Shown here: one piece after another, positions 45,578-58,600 of the stretch
Layout: every line of letters begins with the position of its first letter
Numbering within the stretch: the first letter of the stretch is position 1
DNA from: Auricularia sp. M13
Taxonomy: Eukaryota; Basidiomycota; Agaricomycetes; Auriculariales; Auriculariaceae
Direction of reading: 5' to 3'
NCBI GenBank assembly: GCA_037042915.1
Contig: CM073193.1
Span: forward strand, 4,402,001 to 4,466,000
Length of the DNA: 64,000 nt
The notes under the pieces: model-generated
Told to the model about the DNA's origin: nothing
The model's database searches: none
The model's input: the letters and a program-made list of their open reading frames with translations, nothing else
Made by a program: the position numbers and the translations under genes

Positions 45578-46515
45578 ATAGTTAGATGTTTTTTCAATTG
45601 CATTCATGTCATTCCTAGATATCGGAAATGCTTTGAAGCCAACTCCCATGTTGTTTTGTGAAAGCTTGATATGGTAGTTCCGACACGGATCGAAGATAAG
45701 ATTAGATGTCGACGTCGTCGGTGTATCCCGCTGACGCGATGTGGCTGCGCCAAGCTCCGGCTTCCCAAGGCCGAGTTTGCTGTCCTCAATGCATCTTGAG
45801 CTAGGATAGGTACTGCTCAGATTGTCATGGTTCACAGGGAGAGTTAATACAGAGGTTCATAGAGAACAGGATTCTTGCGAGAATCGCGCGATCAGGACCG
45901 CAGCATCAGCAACTGATAAGTAGAGATAGTGCATGGCCGTTGGCATGGCGTGTGGCATCGCGATGGAGACGACTTTGCAATGAGCAGTCCTTTGCAAGTG
46001 GACACCTTCAAGTTGCAAGTGGGCACCTTCAAGTAGCAAGCATGCTGAGGTGAATACCAAGTTGTTAGCAAGGTTCAAAGCTCATGAGCTGAAATTAAGA
46101 GGACTTATAAATTCCCGATGTCGGGCTTGGACTGGCCCCAACCCGCATGGTCCTCAATGCTTATCGCGCACCCAAGATATTGTGAGATATCCCCAGGATA
46201 TCCCAAAGTCTTTGGCAAAGCCTTATACTATATAATGAGCGAATCTCCGACGTACGTACTGTGAGGCGACCTTGATACTTACTATCAGGTCCAGAAGGAT
46301 AGCCAAGTTCGGCGAGGCGGTGACGGCGGTTACGGCCAGGCCGGGAGATCCCAACGTGCTTGCCTCGCTTTGTCGACTTTCAGTTCCACCTCACGCGCAC
46401 CTCGCGCCTTTCGCCTGTTCCCTCCTCTTCTTGTTCTTTTTTCTTCTCTACAAGACCGCTGGTGTGCGCACCTGCGTCTTGCTATCTTATTGCCTTTGCT
46501 ACTCACTGCACGAAC
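45578..46515. other. Upstream region of ferric reductase 1
   Basis: Contains GATA-like sites (GAAGATAAG near 45685), several GATATC/GATATCC motifs at about 46170-46205, a TATA-like ACTATATAA near 46228, and a pyrimidine-rich leader (about 46420-46450). GATA factors control iron uptake genes in fungi; use of these sites is inference. A two-copy 21-bp tandem repeat lies inside. Confidence 0.35.
45992..46033. repeat. 21-bp tandem repeat, two copies
   Basis: TTGCAAGTGGACACCTTCAA is followed directly by a near-identical unit with one substitution (GGGCACC). Confidence 0.85.
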
Positions 46516-48756
46516 ATGGCCGTCCCTGCCACATCCACCCCCGCGCCCGCACCTGGCGCACCCGCGGCGCCCGCTGGGCCGCCTCCTGCCATGAAGGCCC
46601 TCATCAAGTTCCGCAACTGGCAGAATGAGTTCTACCCGGAGAACATGTGGTGGATCGTGGTCTCGTTCCTCACTCTGCTTACGCTCTCGTACATCTTCGC
46701 CCGCGGAGCCCGCGCCCTGCGCAAGTACCGTAGCCTGCATCGCCAGCTGTATGACTACGATGGCCGCCCTGCCATGGAGCGTCTGCCCAGTCCCAACGGA
46801 CCTGTTGCGATTCGTCGCGTGCCTCTTGCCGTTGCCAACGGCTTCCGCATCGTCGCGTACCGATGGACCCTCCCGCTCTCGAGCGCAACACTCGCAGACG
46901 CCTTCATAACAATATTCTATACCTTTATGATGCTTCTCTTGGTGTTCGTGAACTGTGCGTCTTCATTCATCCTTATGCGTCGCTGCCACACCAATGCTCA
47001 CTCCGGCGCCTTGTTATTAGCCAAGGGCATGAACATCATGCTGTGGGGCAGTCGCTCGGCCGCGATGGCTGTGTCGCAGATGCCGTTAATGCCTGTGCTC
47101 TCTGGCAAAAACAACATTATCTCGTTCTTGACCGGAATCTCCCATGAAAAGGTGCGCCCTTGACTCGTCTTGCGTGCGGGACGTGATGCTCATTCTGCAT
47201 AGTTGATGTTCGTTCATCGTGCCGCTGGCCGCAATATTCTCTTGCTCCTCTGGATCCATGGTGGCGCTAAATACTCAGCGGGAGTGCGCTTCACAACTCT
47301 GCCTCTACAGTGCGGCGCAATCGCTCTGGGCGCGCTCACATTGACCTCGATCCTGTCCTTGCGACCTGTCCGGAGCTTCGTCTACGAATTCTTCCTGGCG
47401 TCCCACATCCTCCTTATCGGGTGGGTCTAGCGCGCAAACGTTTTTCCCGTGTTCATTGACGATGTGCAGAACTGCCCTCATCGCTGGTTCCTATCACGCG
47501 CAGAAGCTCCACGAGTACGTTTCTCCTTCAGCATCGATTTATTAGAATCTGACGCCCGTGTAGGTCTGGTTCTTGGCTGTGGGCGGCGATGGGATTCTGG
47601 GCTCTTGACCGTGTCTTCCGTCTGGCACGCGTGCTCTACACCACTCGTCCATGGAGCTCGCAAGGATCGTCCGAGGCATCTATCGAGCTGCTCTCCAACG
47701 ACACGGTGCGCGTCCGGATGAAGCGTCCGATGGACTGGCGCGCAGGCCAGCATGCATTCATTACCCTTCCCGGAGTCTCCTCCACCCCGCTCGAAGCCCA
47801 TCCATTTACCATTGCCACCATTCCTGACCCTCCTAGGAGGGAAGCCACCAGGATCAGCGGCCCTCGCGAGGTTTCGTTCATCATCAAAGGCCGCGGCGGC
47901 TTCACAAACCGCCTCCTCACGCAGGCCCAGTTCTCTCGTGGAACGGGTCGGAAGATCGTCACCGCCTTCGTGGATGGGCCGTACGGCACCCCTCCGGACC
48001 TCACTGCATACTCCACTGCCATCCTCATTGCTGGTGCGTTCGATTGTGGCTTGTGTTCGCCTCATGCTAACCACGGCACAGGTGGCACAGGTGTCTCCTA
48101 TACCATCTCTATGCTTGAGAACCTCATCCAGTGAGTGCCCCCATGAACTTGCCCGAGCGGCTATTCACCGACGTGACAGGCAAGCGCGCAAGAACACGTC
48201 TGCCGCGAAGCGCGTTGCGTTCATCTGGGCTATCCGCGATGAATGCGAGTTTCACGCTCTTAACTGACATTTTCCACGCGTGCTGATAACTCTTCCAGCC
48301 AACCTCTCGTGGATCTACGGGCAGCTGTGTGCTGCACTTGCCTGCGTGCCGAGCGACCTTTCGGTGGCGGTGCGCATCTTTGTGACGCGCCCGCCTGCAA
48401 ACCTGGCCAGCCGTCTGTACGAGTCGACCGTAACACTGTCCGAGAAAGAGGGCAACATGATGCAGAAGTCGGCCATCTTCTCCATGGGCGACGTCCGCCT
48501 CGATTACGGCCGGCCCAACATCCACAGCATCATCGCGGAGGAAGTGTGCCACTCGATGGGATCCGTGTCCGTTGATGGTGCGTCCATGCCTGCACCATTC
48601 TCGCGGCATCCACTGAAACTTGTTGCAGTATCTGGACCCGCGGCGCTGATCGACAGCGTCCGATCCGCCACACGCGCATCGGACATCGCAGGGCCAGGCG
48701 GGATTGCGCGCGGCATGCCGTCGATATCGTTGCATGTCGAAGAATTCTGCATGTGA
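46516..48756 (+). CDS. Ferric/cupric reductase, membrane flavocytochrome, copy 1
   Basis: Reduces extracellular Fe(III) for uptake, using NADPH, FAD and two b-hemes. N-terminal helix WWIVVSFLTLLTLSYIFARG, the ferric-reductase helices (HRAAGRNILLLLWIHGGAKY with heme-type His, LTLTSILSLRPVRSFVYEFF, LASHILLIG), FAD-binding motif HPFTIATIP, FNR-type GPYGTPPDL, nucleotide-binding GGTGVSYTISMLENL, and C-terminal GMPSISLHVEEFCM. Starts MAVPATSTPAPAPGA with a Pro/Ala-rich lead. About six introns, including the donor GTACGT after KLHE (about 47519) and one after NLIQ (about 48131). Same family and order as copy 2, head to tail. Intact. Confidence 0.88.
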
Positions 48757-50779
48757 TCGTATACCTGAGATACCATCGTCTGGAACGCAGGAGGGCATCT
48801 TGAGCATTATCGCGCTTATGCGGCGACGCGCTTGCTATACCAATTGTTGTACAGCAGTCGAGCCAGCGGCTCGCGAGGCTGGTGCTAATTTATTGACCTT
48901 CTTTGTCCCGACTACGTCTTTGAAGTCACCTGCTACGCACTACGACTCGACCCGACAGGGTAGAGTCCTGCGCCCTTCTACGCGCTTTAAACAATGAGGA
49001 TACAGCACGAATGCCGGCCCTATCCTGAGTCTAACGTAACAGATGTGTCAAGAGCATGATCACTCTGCATCCCGTTCACGACTTCGAAGGATAGACCGGC
49101 GTTTGGCATAAAAATTAGCAGGTGGCCTGAAAAACAGAGGTTTAAGCTGGGCGAGTCGGAGTCGGAACATGCTCGCTCGCTCCGAGTCTTATCCTCGACT
49201 CGGAGACCCTACTTGTCAACCGGTCTGTGCAGGCTCTGGCCATGCCGCCAACGTTTTTCAGATGGATCCTTGCATCAGTCCCCTTGTCACGACTCTCCAA
49301 GAAATGATGCCGGATACCTGGGCTTAATTCGCGCAATGACAACTGCCTGTGTCGTCGCTGCACCGCCGGTTCTCGCCTCTGGACGACGCCCGTTGCGCTT
49401 CGGATTGGCGCGTGATTGAGGACCACTTGCTCTACACCTGCAAATTCTTAGCTAGCTGAGTCCCTGTCCGCTTCGCATGATATGTTCATGTCGCCCATGC
49501 CGATGTCCCTGCTCCATACCGCATGACTGGTACTGTGACACGACGAGAGTCCCTCCGATGCAACGGCGCTCGACAGGGGTATTTAGCATGCCCAACGTAC
49601 TTCAACCACAAGTCGAAGGGCCCCCAGAAATTGCTCATGATTTCAACTGACTGCGCGCCATGAATAATCATAAAACGGTCCATACAAGCCACGGCCCACG
49701 TTCTGGAGCGTAACCTCGTCTACCACGCCTTATCGCTAATGGCAGCGGAGACTGCTGTGGATACCTGGCGACATCTCGTCAAACTGGGACTCCATAGCTG
49801 ATGCGGGCCGAGCTCGCTCGTATCCATGTTGACTTATATGGTTCACATGCTTCAACACTGACCGTCGCTCTATACTGTTGCGACCTCTTGCGACGTTGTA
49901 TAGACAAAAAAAAATAGCGCCAATAGGCGGTGTTCAACGTTCATAACGTTCACCTTTCGAACATCTGGCGTCCAGTGAACGCTTCTGTCGCCGGCGATGA
50001 TATTGTTAGTTTCGAAACGTGTCCGTTCGAGGCTGATTCAACTGCCAGTATCCCCGGTGGCGCCCTCCAGCTTTAAGATGGAGAAGGATAACGGCTTCAC
50101 GGCCCCCGATCCCCGTCCAGGTTATCGATGGCAGCATCCATGACGACTTGTTTATCATTGGCATTCAACGGGGCTGTAAGTGTCCGGTCGCACAGCAACG
50201 TCTGACTGACAACACTCCCTCCGAGTTATTGCACAGTATCCTATGTCAGATGCCCGAGGGGCTCGCCGTTGCCGTCCGGATATCAAGTGCGTCCTATCTT
50301 CGCAATCCCAGAAGTTACAAGCATTCAAAGAAGTGCGATCATAGGGGAGACACACCCAACTTGGATACTTCGGCGAGAATCCCCGATAAGATATCACCAT
50401 CATCGGGGTATCCCACAGTCGATCGCGATCGAGAGGCTGTACGGTTGTGCAGTAACGTCGCGGTTGCACCAGGTCACCGCTTCTGTTTCTACCTGCCATG
50501 GCTGGATGTCAAAACGAGTATAAATGGCGCCGTATGTTGCCCGTACAAGCGTGTCAAACTTGCCTGCCCCACCCTCATCGCGTTTCTTTTCCGCTTCCCC
50601 TTCTTCTTTTAATTCTTCTTCTTTTCTTTTTCTCTTTTCTTTTACATATTTTTTTTACATATTTCTTCTTGCCCTACTCCGTGTCGATTTCGGTGTCTTT
50701 CAACTCATCTCCTTTTTACTTTTGCAGAATTTCCTTGTTTCGCTTTTCTTACTATTAACATATATCCCCTACTTTCAAC
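48757..50779. other. 2-kb region between the tandem ferric reductases
   Basis: No gene recognised. Near 50377-50410 an inverted repeat CCCCGAT/ATCGGGG encloses GATAAGATATC, a candidate GATA-factor site. A TATA box (GTATAAATGG, 50518-50527) and a long CT-rich tract (about 50580-50760) precede copy 2. Short frames near 49150-49430 lack family features. Confidence 0.4.
50518..50527 (+). promoter_or_regulatory. TATA box of ferric reductase 2
   Basis: GTATAAATGG followed by a roughly 180-bp pyrimidine-rich leader, a common layout of strong fungal promoters. It lies about 250 bp before the start codon. Confidence 0.45.
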
Positions 50780-53091
50780 ATGATTCCCGCATCTACCCAG
50801 ATATCACCCACATTCTCCCCTGTTGCATTTGCTGCCGATGCCCACCATGGCGCCCCCACGACACCCGAGCAAGCTGCGCTCAGGGCATACCGGAACTGGC
50901 AGAACGACCTTTATCCCCAGAATCTCTGGTGGATCATTATCGCTTTCCTCGCATTTTTCTCGGTCGTACACGTCTCTGCCTGCGCCCTTCGCACTGTGCG
51001 CAAGTATCGTGGCCTTCACCGCCAACTTTACGACTACGACCCCAAGTCCACGATCAAACACCTGCCAAACCCGCACGGACCCGTCGCGCTTCGCCTCTTG
51101 CCAGTGGCGGCCGTCAATGCGTACCGCATTGCTGCGTACCGCTGGACGCTGCCGCTGTCGAACGCAACGCTCGCGGACGCCACGGTGACCATTGTTTACA
51201 CGTTCCTCATGCTCTTGTGGTCGTATGTTAACTGTAAGTCCACTGCCTTGTCCGGCCAATACTTCCCGCTTACACTCCACCGTAGCGCGCAACGCCAACA
51301 TTACTCTATGGGCAAGCCGTACCGGCGCCATTGCCACGTCTCAGATGCCACTCCTGCCCGTGCTCGCGTCGAAGAACAACATCATCTCCGTCTTGACTGG
51401 AATTCCTCATGAAAAGGTTAGTATTCGTCTTGATTCAATCTTGAACGTATTGACTAACATTCCGGCCCATAGATGATTTTCTTGCATCGTGCTGCCGGGC
51501 GCTGCATTTTCCTCCTCCTGTGGCTGCACGGAGCCGGCAAATACTACTCCGGCTCACGCTTCACCTCCGTCTCTATGCTCCTTGGCGCTGTCGGCCTTTC
51601 AGCCCTCACGCTCACGACAATCCTTTCACTGAAACCCGTTCGGGCCTTCATGTACGAATTTTTCCTGGTATCTCACATCGTGCTCGTCGGGTGAGCAACA
51701 GCATGCACGCACTTGTTCGTCGCCATTTACATAACCTCAGTATTTTCATGGTAACGGGCTACTATCACGCTGAGAAGATTCACGAGTACGTCTCCCTCCC
51801 AGTTGGATATTCGGTGAAATACAGTCGCTGATGCTGTGCCACGTGTAGAACTGGTTACTGGGTCTGGGCGGGCATGATTCTGTGGGCGCTCGACCGCGTC
51901 TTCCGTCTCGCGCGCACGATATACACCACCCGGCCCTGGAGTTCCAAGGGGTCGTCCGAAGCGACGGTGGAGGTGATCTCCGACGACACCATCAGCGTGC
52001 GCATGCTTCGCCCGATGTCCTGGCGCCCCGGCCAGCACGCCTTCCTCACGCTCCCCGGCGTGTCGGCCAGCCCGTTCGAAGCGCACCCGTTCACCATCTC
52101 GACGATCCCCAACCCCCCGCGGCGCGAGGCCGCGGAGACCAAGGGCCCGCGCGAGCTTTCGTTCATCATCAGAGCCCGCGGCGGGTTTACTGGCCGCCTT
52201 CTCCGCCAGGCGTACTTCGCTCGGGAGACAGGCCAGAATATTGTCAAGGCCTTTGTGGACGGGCCGTACGGCATGCCGCCAGACCTCACGACCTACTCCA
52301 CGACGATCCTCATTGCTGGTGAGCATTCAACGATGGCCGGTTGTGACTGGTGCTGACATGGTTCTAGGTGGATCGGGCGTGTCCTACACCATCGCGATGC
52401 TCGAAGACCTTGTCCAGTCAGTTAGAATTCTGTCGCTTGATGACCCCGTACTCACAGAAATCTAAGGCAAGCACGCAAGGGTACATCTGCTGCCAGGCGC
52501 ATCGTCTTCATCTGGTCTGTCCGCGACGAAGGTCTGCCGACTATCCTGTCCTGCTAGTCACTCATACTCATCCAAACACCCTGCAGCTCATATCTCGTGG
52601 ATACACGGCCAACTCTGCTCGGCCCTAGCATGCGTCAACGCAGAAGAACTCTTAGTTTCCATTCGCATCTTCGTCACACGCGCACCAGCGCGTGCGGCGC
52701 GGCCCCAGGATCTCTACGAGTCGAATGTCCTGCGCCGCACGGACACGCAGATGACTCTGGCCAGCTTCAACGGCAGCTTCGGCATGAAGGACAAGACGAC
52801 GCTGTTCTCCGCGGGCGACGTGCGCATCGAGTACGGCCGCCCGAACATCCACTCGCTCCTCGCGGAGGAGGTAAGCACCTCCATGGGCTCCGTCTCTGTA
52901 GATGGTGCGTCCTCCTCACTGTACCGACCGCGACGCAACACTGACCAGAACCGCGGGCTGCAGTGTCTGGTCCCGCGCCGCTCATTGCCGACGTGCGTGC
53001 TGCCACGCGCGCTGCGGACGTCGCGGGCCCCGCGGGCATTGCGAGGGGCATGCCTTCGATTGCGCTGCACGTCGAGGAGTTTTGCATGTGA
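50780..53091 (+). CDS. Ferric/cupric reductase, membrane flavocytochrome, copy 2
   Basis: Paralogue of 46516-48756 with the same domain order: WWIIIAFLAFFSVVHVSACA, HRAAGRCIFLLLWLHGAGKY, LTLTTILSLKPVRAFMYEFF, HPFTISTIPNPPRREAAETK, GPYGMPPDLTTYSTTILIAG, GGSGVSYTIAMLEDLVQ and the shared ending GMPSIALHVEEFCM. Where copy 1 has GGTG in the nucleotide-binding loop this copy has GGSG. The N-terminus (MIPASTQISPTFSPVAFAAD) is unrelated to the Pro/Ala lead of copy 1. Introns match copy 1 in position. Intact by eye. Confidence 0.88.
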
Positions 53092-53735
53092 TTCAGCTCT
53101 TGCTACATTCCTGCTGGATGCTAGCACGATGATACCGTTGTGCTCAATTATCACACTTATTCCCTCTTAGTGTCGCATTACAAAGATAGATGTATATTAT
53201 AGATAATGAATGTCCCTCCGACTCCCCTTCAAGTTCAACTGAAATGATGCATAACATTCGCGGAGTACTTATAGCGGATAGATTTGCCTTGCGTTAACTA
53301 CACATGATCCCTCGACCATTGACTCCGACATCTGATCTGGTTTTCTCAACTTGAAGTAACCCGGAAGGATTGCATTCATAACGGCTGAAAGCCGTCAGTT
53401 GGAGGACTCGGAGGAGCACCTGAGCGGCCGTTTGAGATCCATTACAGTTCACAGTGGATATAGTAGACGCGAGGTCTGTCACTGTCAGACGACGTTGCCG
53501 TCCAATCACCACCCTCTATTCCGGAGTGAGTGGCAAGCATTTTTTTATCAGCTATCTCCACCAGATTGCAGGACACGCGTGACCGCGTATCATCCTGGCT
53601 GCGTCAGCCGCCGTTCGAGTGCGACGATAATGAAGCAAGTAGGACAAGATTGCGGAAGCTGCATGTCCTGGAGCGGTCTGGGAATAATGTAGAGATTGTA
53701 AGATGTATGTGTTCCTAGATCTCCAGACAAGTAAC
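53092..53735. other. Intergenic region, ferric reductase 2 to tRNA
   Basis: No gene or repeat recognised. Confidence 0.4.
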
Positions 53736-53847
53736 GCCCGCTTAGCCCAGTGGTTAAGGCGCCAGCCTTCTATGATAGGCAATTTTGTCGTTGTCTGCGC
53801 ACGTAGTCGGTAGCTGGATATCGCGGGTTCGAATCCCGCAGTGGGTA
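53736..53847 (+). tRNA. tRNA-Arg(TCT) with a 39-nt intron
   Basis: Acceptor GCCCGCT pairs with AGTGGGT plus discriminator A. The D arm is GCCCAGTGGTTAAGGC; the anticodon stem is CCAGC/GCTGG with anticodon TCT at 53769-53771; the intron is 53773-53811 at the canonical position after base 37. The T arm is GCGGG-TTCGAAT-CCCGC. The mature length is 73 nt. Confidence 0.9.
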
Positions 53848-54037
53848 CTTTCTTGAACTTTTACGTAACAGGCATACCAGGGTGATCACTAGATAAGGAC
53901 CAACTTTTCTTCGGCTCAAGCTTTCCATTCTTTTTCGTTGGTTACCATGGGAAACACGATAAGATCGGCGATCATCGATCATCGTCGATCGCACTTATTC
54001 GGGTCCAAGGTCCGATGAACCGCAAAACGATTTTACC

Positions 54038-55448
54038 ATGGCCCCCACAGCTGGTGCAGGCATTCTATTGAAGGCGGATGCGGTCGCGCGCCCTTTTCAA
54101 GACGAGTTAAAACGCGCGCTAGATGGGCGAGCTCGTCGACCGCGTCTCGTAGGCATACTGGCCACATCGGGCGCCCCATCGCGCATGTATGCAGAGTTTA
54201 CTAGACGAGCGTGCACTGAGCTCGGGGTCGAGTTCGTGCTGCGAGAGACTGGTGCTGCTGTCGAAGGCAGTGGTGCCGCCGAAGGAGACGGCGCTGAAGA
54301 GGCCATTCTCGAGGCCAACGAGGACTCGGAGGTCGACGGCATCATGGTCTATTATCCGATTTTTGGAGGCACCCAGGTGTGTCGCTGAAATGTGTCCATA
54401 TAGACACGAGTTGAAGATTCGTTCAGGATCAATATTTGCAACAGGTCCGTCACTTGCTAGCCCTGTGGCTGGAAACCATGAACCTGTATGCAGGTCGTCT
54501 CGCCGTTTAAGGATGTGGAAGGACTGCACTTCCAATTCCACTACAACCTGTACCATAAGTGAGTCTTTTACCCGTATCCGCCCGTATCGCTGCCATTGAC
54601 CAGGCTCTCGCAGTATACGTTACATTACCCCTGCATCTCTTCTCGCACCAGCAGGTAGTGTTCCTCTGTCCGACGCACCACTATCTGCAGACCCTCCTGC
54701 TGGGACTGTCAAATCGATTCTCCCCTGCACCCCGCTCGCGATAGTGAAGACTCTCGAGCATTGCGGCGTATACAATGCTCTGCTCGCTTATGGCGACCGA
54801 GCCTACGGGAAAACGATCCTGGTTATCAACCGGTCAGGAGCTTCGCCCTTGAGTTTGATCTGCAGTAACACGGCGCAGGTCAGAGGTCGTCGGCCGTCCG
54901 CTGGCCGCGCTTCTCGCGAACGACGGCGCGCGCGTATTCAGCGCCGACATCGACTCGATCCAAGAGTACACCAAGCGTCCGCCCGGCGAGTCCAAGCGGT
55001 TCCACGCACGACATGTCGTGCGCGCGTGTAAGCTGTCGTTGGAACAGTGCATCGCTGCAGCGGATGTCGTTGTTGGCGCGGTGCCCAGCGCGTCGTATAA
55101 GGTACCTACCGCGCAGCTCAAGGACGGCTGCATCTGTATCAACGTCTCGAGTGAGAAGAATTTCGAGTCTGACGTTCGTCACAAAGTGCGTACTTGGTTT
55201 TGCTCCAGTGGTGTCGGGCGGCTGATCCATTTGCAAGGCGTCCATCTATGTTCCTGCAGTTGGTCGAGGTGCGTGTCCGCTTGGTGCGAGCGTTACATTG
55301 CTAATAACCGCTTCAGTGACAATCATGATGCTACTACGAAATTTGTGAGCATTTTTCTAAGACACTTTCATCTACGGACTCACAGTCGCCTAGGCTCAGG
55401 TTGCAGGAGTATAGACAGCTACTTGAGGCTAGTCAAAAGAAGGCATAG
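54038..55448 (+). CDS. MTD1: NAD-dependent methylenetetrahydrofolate dehydrogenase
   Basis: Cytosolic one-carbon enzyme oxidising 5,10-methylene-THF to methenyl-THF. N-terminal substrate domain has PSRMYAEFTRRACTELGVEF and DGIMVYYPIFGG; then KDVEGLHFQFHYNLY and PCTPLAIVKTLEHCGVYN; the NAD-binding domain has GKTILVINRSEVVGRPLAAL, then GARVFSADIDSIQEYT and CIAAADVVVGAVPSASYKVP. Ends with the exon series YVPAVGR, VTIMMLLRN and LQEYRQLLEASQKKA. At least six introns, all GT-AG. The start is the first ATG before the conserved domain; intact. Confidence 0.88.
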
Positions 55449-55629
55449 AACACCCTTTCGCCTTTGTGTCTGTTTTAGGAGTCAATTTCGCGCTGGGAGA
55501 TTATACTCAAATTAGACGGTTTAGAGCTTTCAAAACGAGCTTCAGCGCAGGCGTAGAGTTGTAAGGCGATTCCTATTCGATACAAAGCAGGTAAATTCAA
55601 TAATACACAGCGTGATAGCAGTATTCGGT

Positions 55630-58600
55630 TTAAAAGTTCGATTGGGCACCCGAATAGAAGGGCAGATGCCCCCCGAAGTGGGCAGCGGGCTGCATTGCAA
55701 GTTGCGGTGAAGGTACGGTTGGCGAAGGTATCGAGCTCTGCGAAGCGTTTTCAAAATCCTGCGGAGAGGTCAGCTGCGTTGCGCGCCGGTATTGATTAGT
55801 ACCGACGTCTACATGCAAGCTGGGAAGCCTGCTCGTGTTGATGCGCCCTGCTGGAGCCGTACGCAGTTGTCGAAAATCATTGTTTAGATACGTCTTTGTC
55901 AACCCGGACACCTGGGGTGATCGTAACAGTGCCGTCGGGGGTGAGACTGTCGCTAGTTCAAGCAGCGCTGCCGCTGTACTGGTTCGCGGCGGTGGGGTGC
56001 TCGGTGTCGGTATAGGTTGTTCTTGCGTGCTGGACTGGGACGGAGAGAAGAGCGCTGCAAGCTTATTCTGCGAAAGCGTCACGCTCGCCAGCAAGTCTGG
56101 GGCAGCAGTCGCGACGGCCTGGGCATTCGAAAAGCGCATTTGTGTGCGAAGCTCCTCTGCCAGCGTCTTGGAAGGGCCGCGCATCGACTCGACAAGGGCG
56201 ACGAAATCGTGTTCAGAAATGCCGAGGAGAACAAAGGGCTCGAAGTCGTTATGCCTATCAAGCATCCACTGCAACAGAGAACATACAGCCGTCTCCGTCT
56301 GCTCGTCCATTTCAAGGCCCAAGAGTGCACAGCCGACGCGCAGGCTGAGCTTCGCGAGAAGCGGCGGGTCGGGTTCGCCGTCGGCATGCATGCGCGCGAG
56401 GCACTCGGCCGCGCGACGTAGTCCAGGAGCGCCGTCACTCAGCAGGACGAGAGAGACGGCAAATTGCAAGGATGCATCCTCCGGCACCAGCGCACGAGCG
56501 GCGCGCACGACTGGCCCGGTGCGACTGACGAGGTCGGCGTCGACGAGGGCGACGATCGCGCGCGCCAGGACTTTTTCATCCCAACGCACGCTGACGCTGC
56601 GGTCTGCGGCCACGCGCGCGATCCAATCGAACGCAAATCCCACTTGGGCACGCACGAGCTCCATTCGGGGGTCTGGTGTCGATGCCCTGGACTCGTCGTT
56701 GTGGTGGTCGTCCGCGTTCAGCATAAGAGCCGCCTGCTCTAAAGTGCGCAGTTCCTCCGTCACGATCCAATCTGCCAAACCGACGTCGTCGGCGTCGAGC
56801 TTTGCAAGACGGACAAGGGCCTTCGCCTTGCGTTCGGGGTCGAGCACGCGCACCGTCGCGTGCAGCTGAGGCAGCACGGGCAGCGCAACGTCGCGCACCC
56901 ACTGGGCGAGTTCGTCGGATGGAAGGTCGGGAGGCGGGAGTAGCATGTCGAGGACGTTTGATACTGCTTTGAGGCGTTCAGTTGGATCGTCCGTATCGCA
57001 GGTTGGTACTAGCGAGCTGGCCAGAGCGCGCAGAGCCGCTTTGCTCGTCGACGGCCGAGGAATGCCGCCTATGATGAGCAGCAGTTCCTGAACGGCCGTA
57101 ACGACATCGACCACAACAGATGAAAGACGCTTGGGGTACCGGTGGCTCAGTGACCGCGATGCAGCAATGATCGTCACGCCAGCGGTGACGAGAGACCTAG
57201 TTGCCTGGGCGGGAAGAGTTTCGGTCTCGATCAACAGCGACAGGCACTCCAGCGCCGCAGCAGTCGTCTCGAGCAATGTTTTAGATGACGACAGACTACG
57301 CGGTGTTGCAAGGAGGGAGTGCGAGAGGTCCCCTAGGACGTTTATAATGGTGTACTCTAGGCCATGGAAACCTTCCGACCACAAGCTTTTGCGCACATCG
57401 AGCCGGCCATCCTCTTCCAGCGAGTTCTTGACAATCAGCAGTGCAAACAGAAGGCTCCGCTCATCCGGGTGCGGATGCTCAAGCAGCTTCGCCGCAGCGG
57501 GGAGACCGTCGCATACGAGCGCAGTGACAGCGTCCATGGCGTCCCACTCGGCGCGCGTAACGGCAAACAGCTGCGGCGCGTCCGGGTCCGTCACGCGCGT
57601 CCAGACGTGCGGACAAAGAGCGGATTGCGGGTCGGCAAGCAGCGCGAGGACGACGGCCTCGGCATCTGCGCGGGCGGGCGCCGGCGCGTCGCCGAAGAGG
57701 AGGGCGTCGACCATTGCGAAGAGCCGCGGGAGCAGTAGCACGCGCCGCACGAGGGGGCCGTAGTCCTCTTCGCCGCGGGCCTGCCAAAGACGAAGCACAC
57801 CGAGTGTGCGCGCTGCCGCTGCCGGCTCGTCCGCTGCGTCGGCCCAAGCAAGCGCGGCTAGCACAGCGCCGACACCGACGATCGCGCGGCCCACCGCCCA
57901 AAGGTCCGTATGCCCGAGGGCATTGTCCATGAGCATGATGCGGGGAAGGTCCTCAAAGACGTCAAGTATTGCTGGTGCGGAGAGAATGGATAGGATGAAG
58001 ATGCCCAGGGAGGCTTCGTGCGAAAGCATGCGCTCGACCCAGGGTATGAAAAAGCCAAAGTCGGATTCCGTCTGCAGCTCTTCCCAGCCCTCAACGCGCA
58101 CGCGAATGTCGAATGCGAGCTTGCGCGTCTTGTAGTCTGCCGTGCGGGCGTCCTCGATTGACGCCACGGTCTTGAGGATCGCGCTCTTGCGCAGGTAGAG
58201 CGCGACGTCGCGGCTTGCGGCCGCCATAAAAAGGTTTTGCAGCGTCGGCTTTGCCATTGACGCCGTGAAACAGCCCGAAAACACGTCTGGGTCCCACATA
58301 TTCTGCCCACACGAGTTCAGCATGTGTGTTAATGAGCGCTTTCATGGGCATACCGTGAAGAGCTCAGCACAAGCGGACGATTGGCAGGCGGTGTTGTACA
58401 ACAATTGCGAGAGCACAAGAGCCTGATCCTCATGCTGTGGGGGCGGATAAGGGATAGATCTCGAAAAATGCGTATGGATGGCCCGCACCTTGTCATACAG
58501 CGAGTCCTGCACACGTTCTGCGAACTGCTTGAGCACCTCGGTGTCAACATGTTCGGAAATAGGACGTCGAGTTGTGTCCGCGGCCAGCCTGATCCAATCG

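Noticed and set aside
55835-56869. 344-aa plus-strand ORF
   Set aside because: Antisense of the long virilizer-like exon; Ser/Arg-rich shadow without domain.
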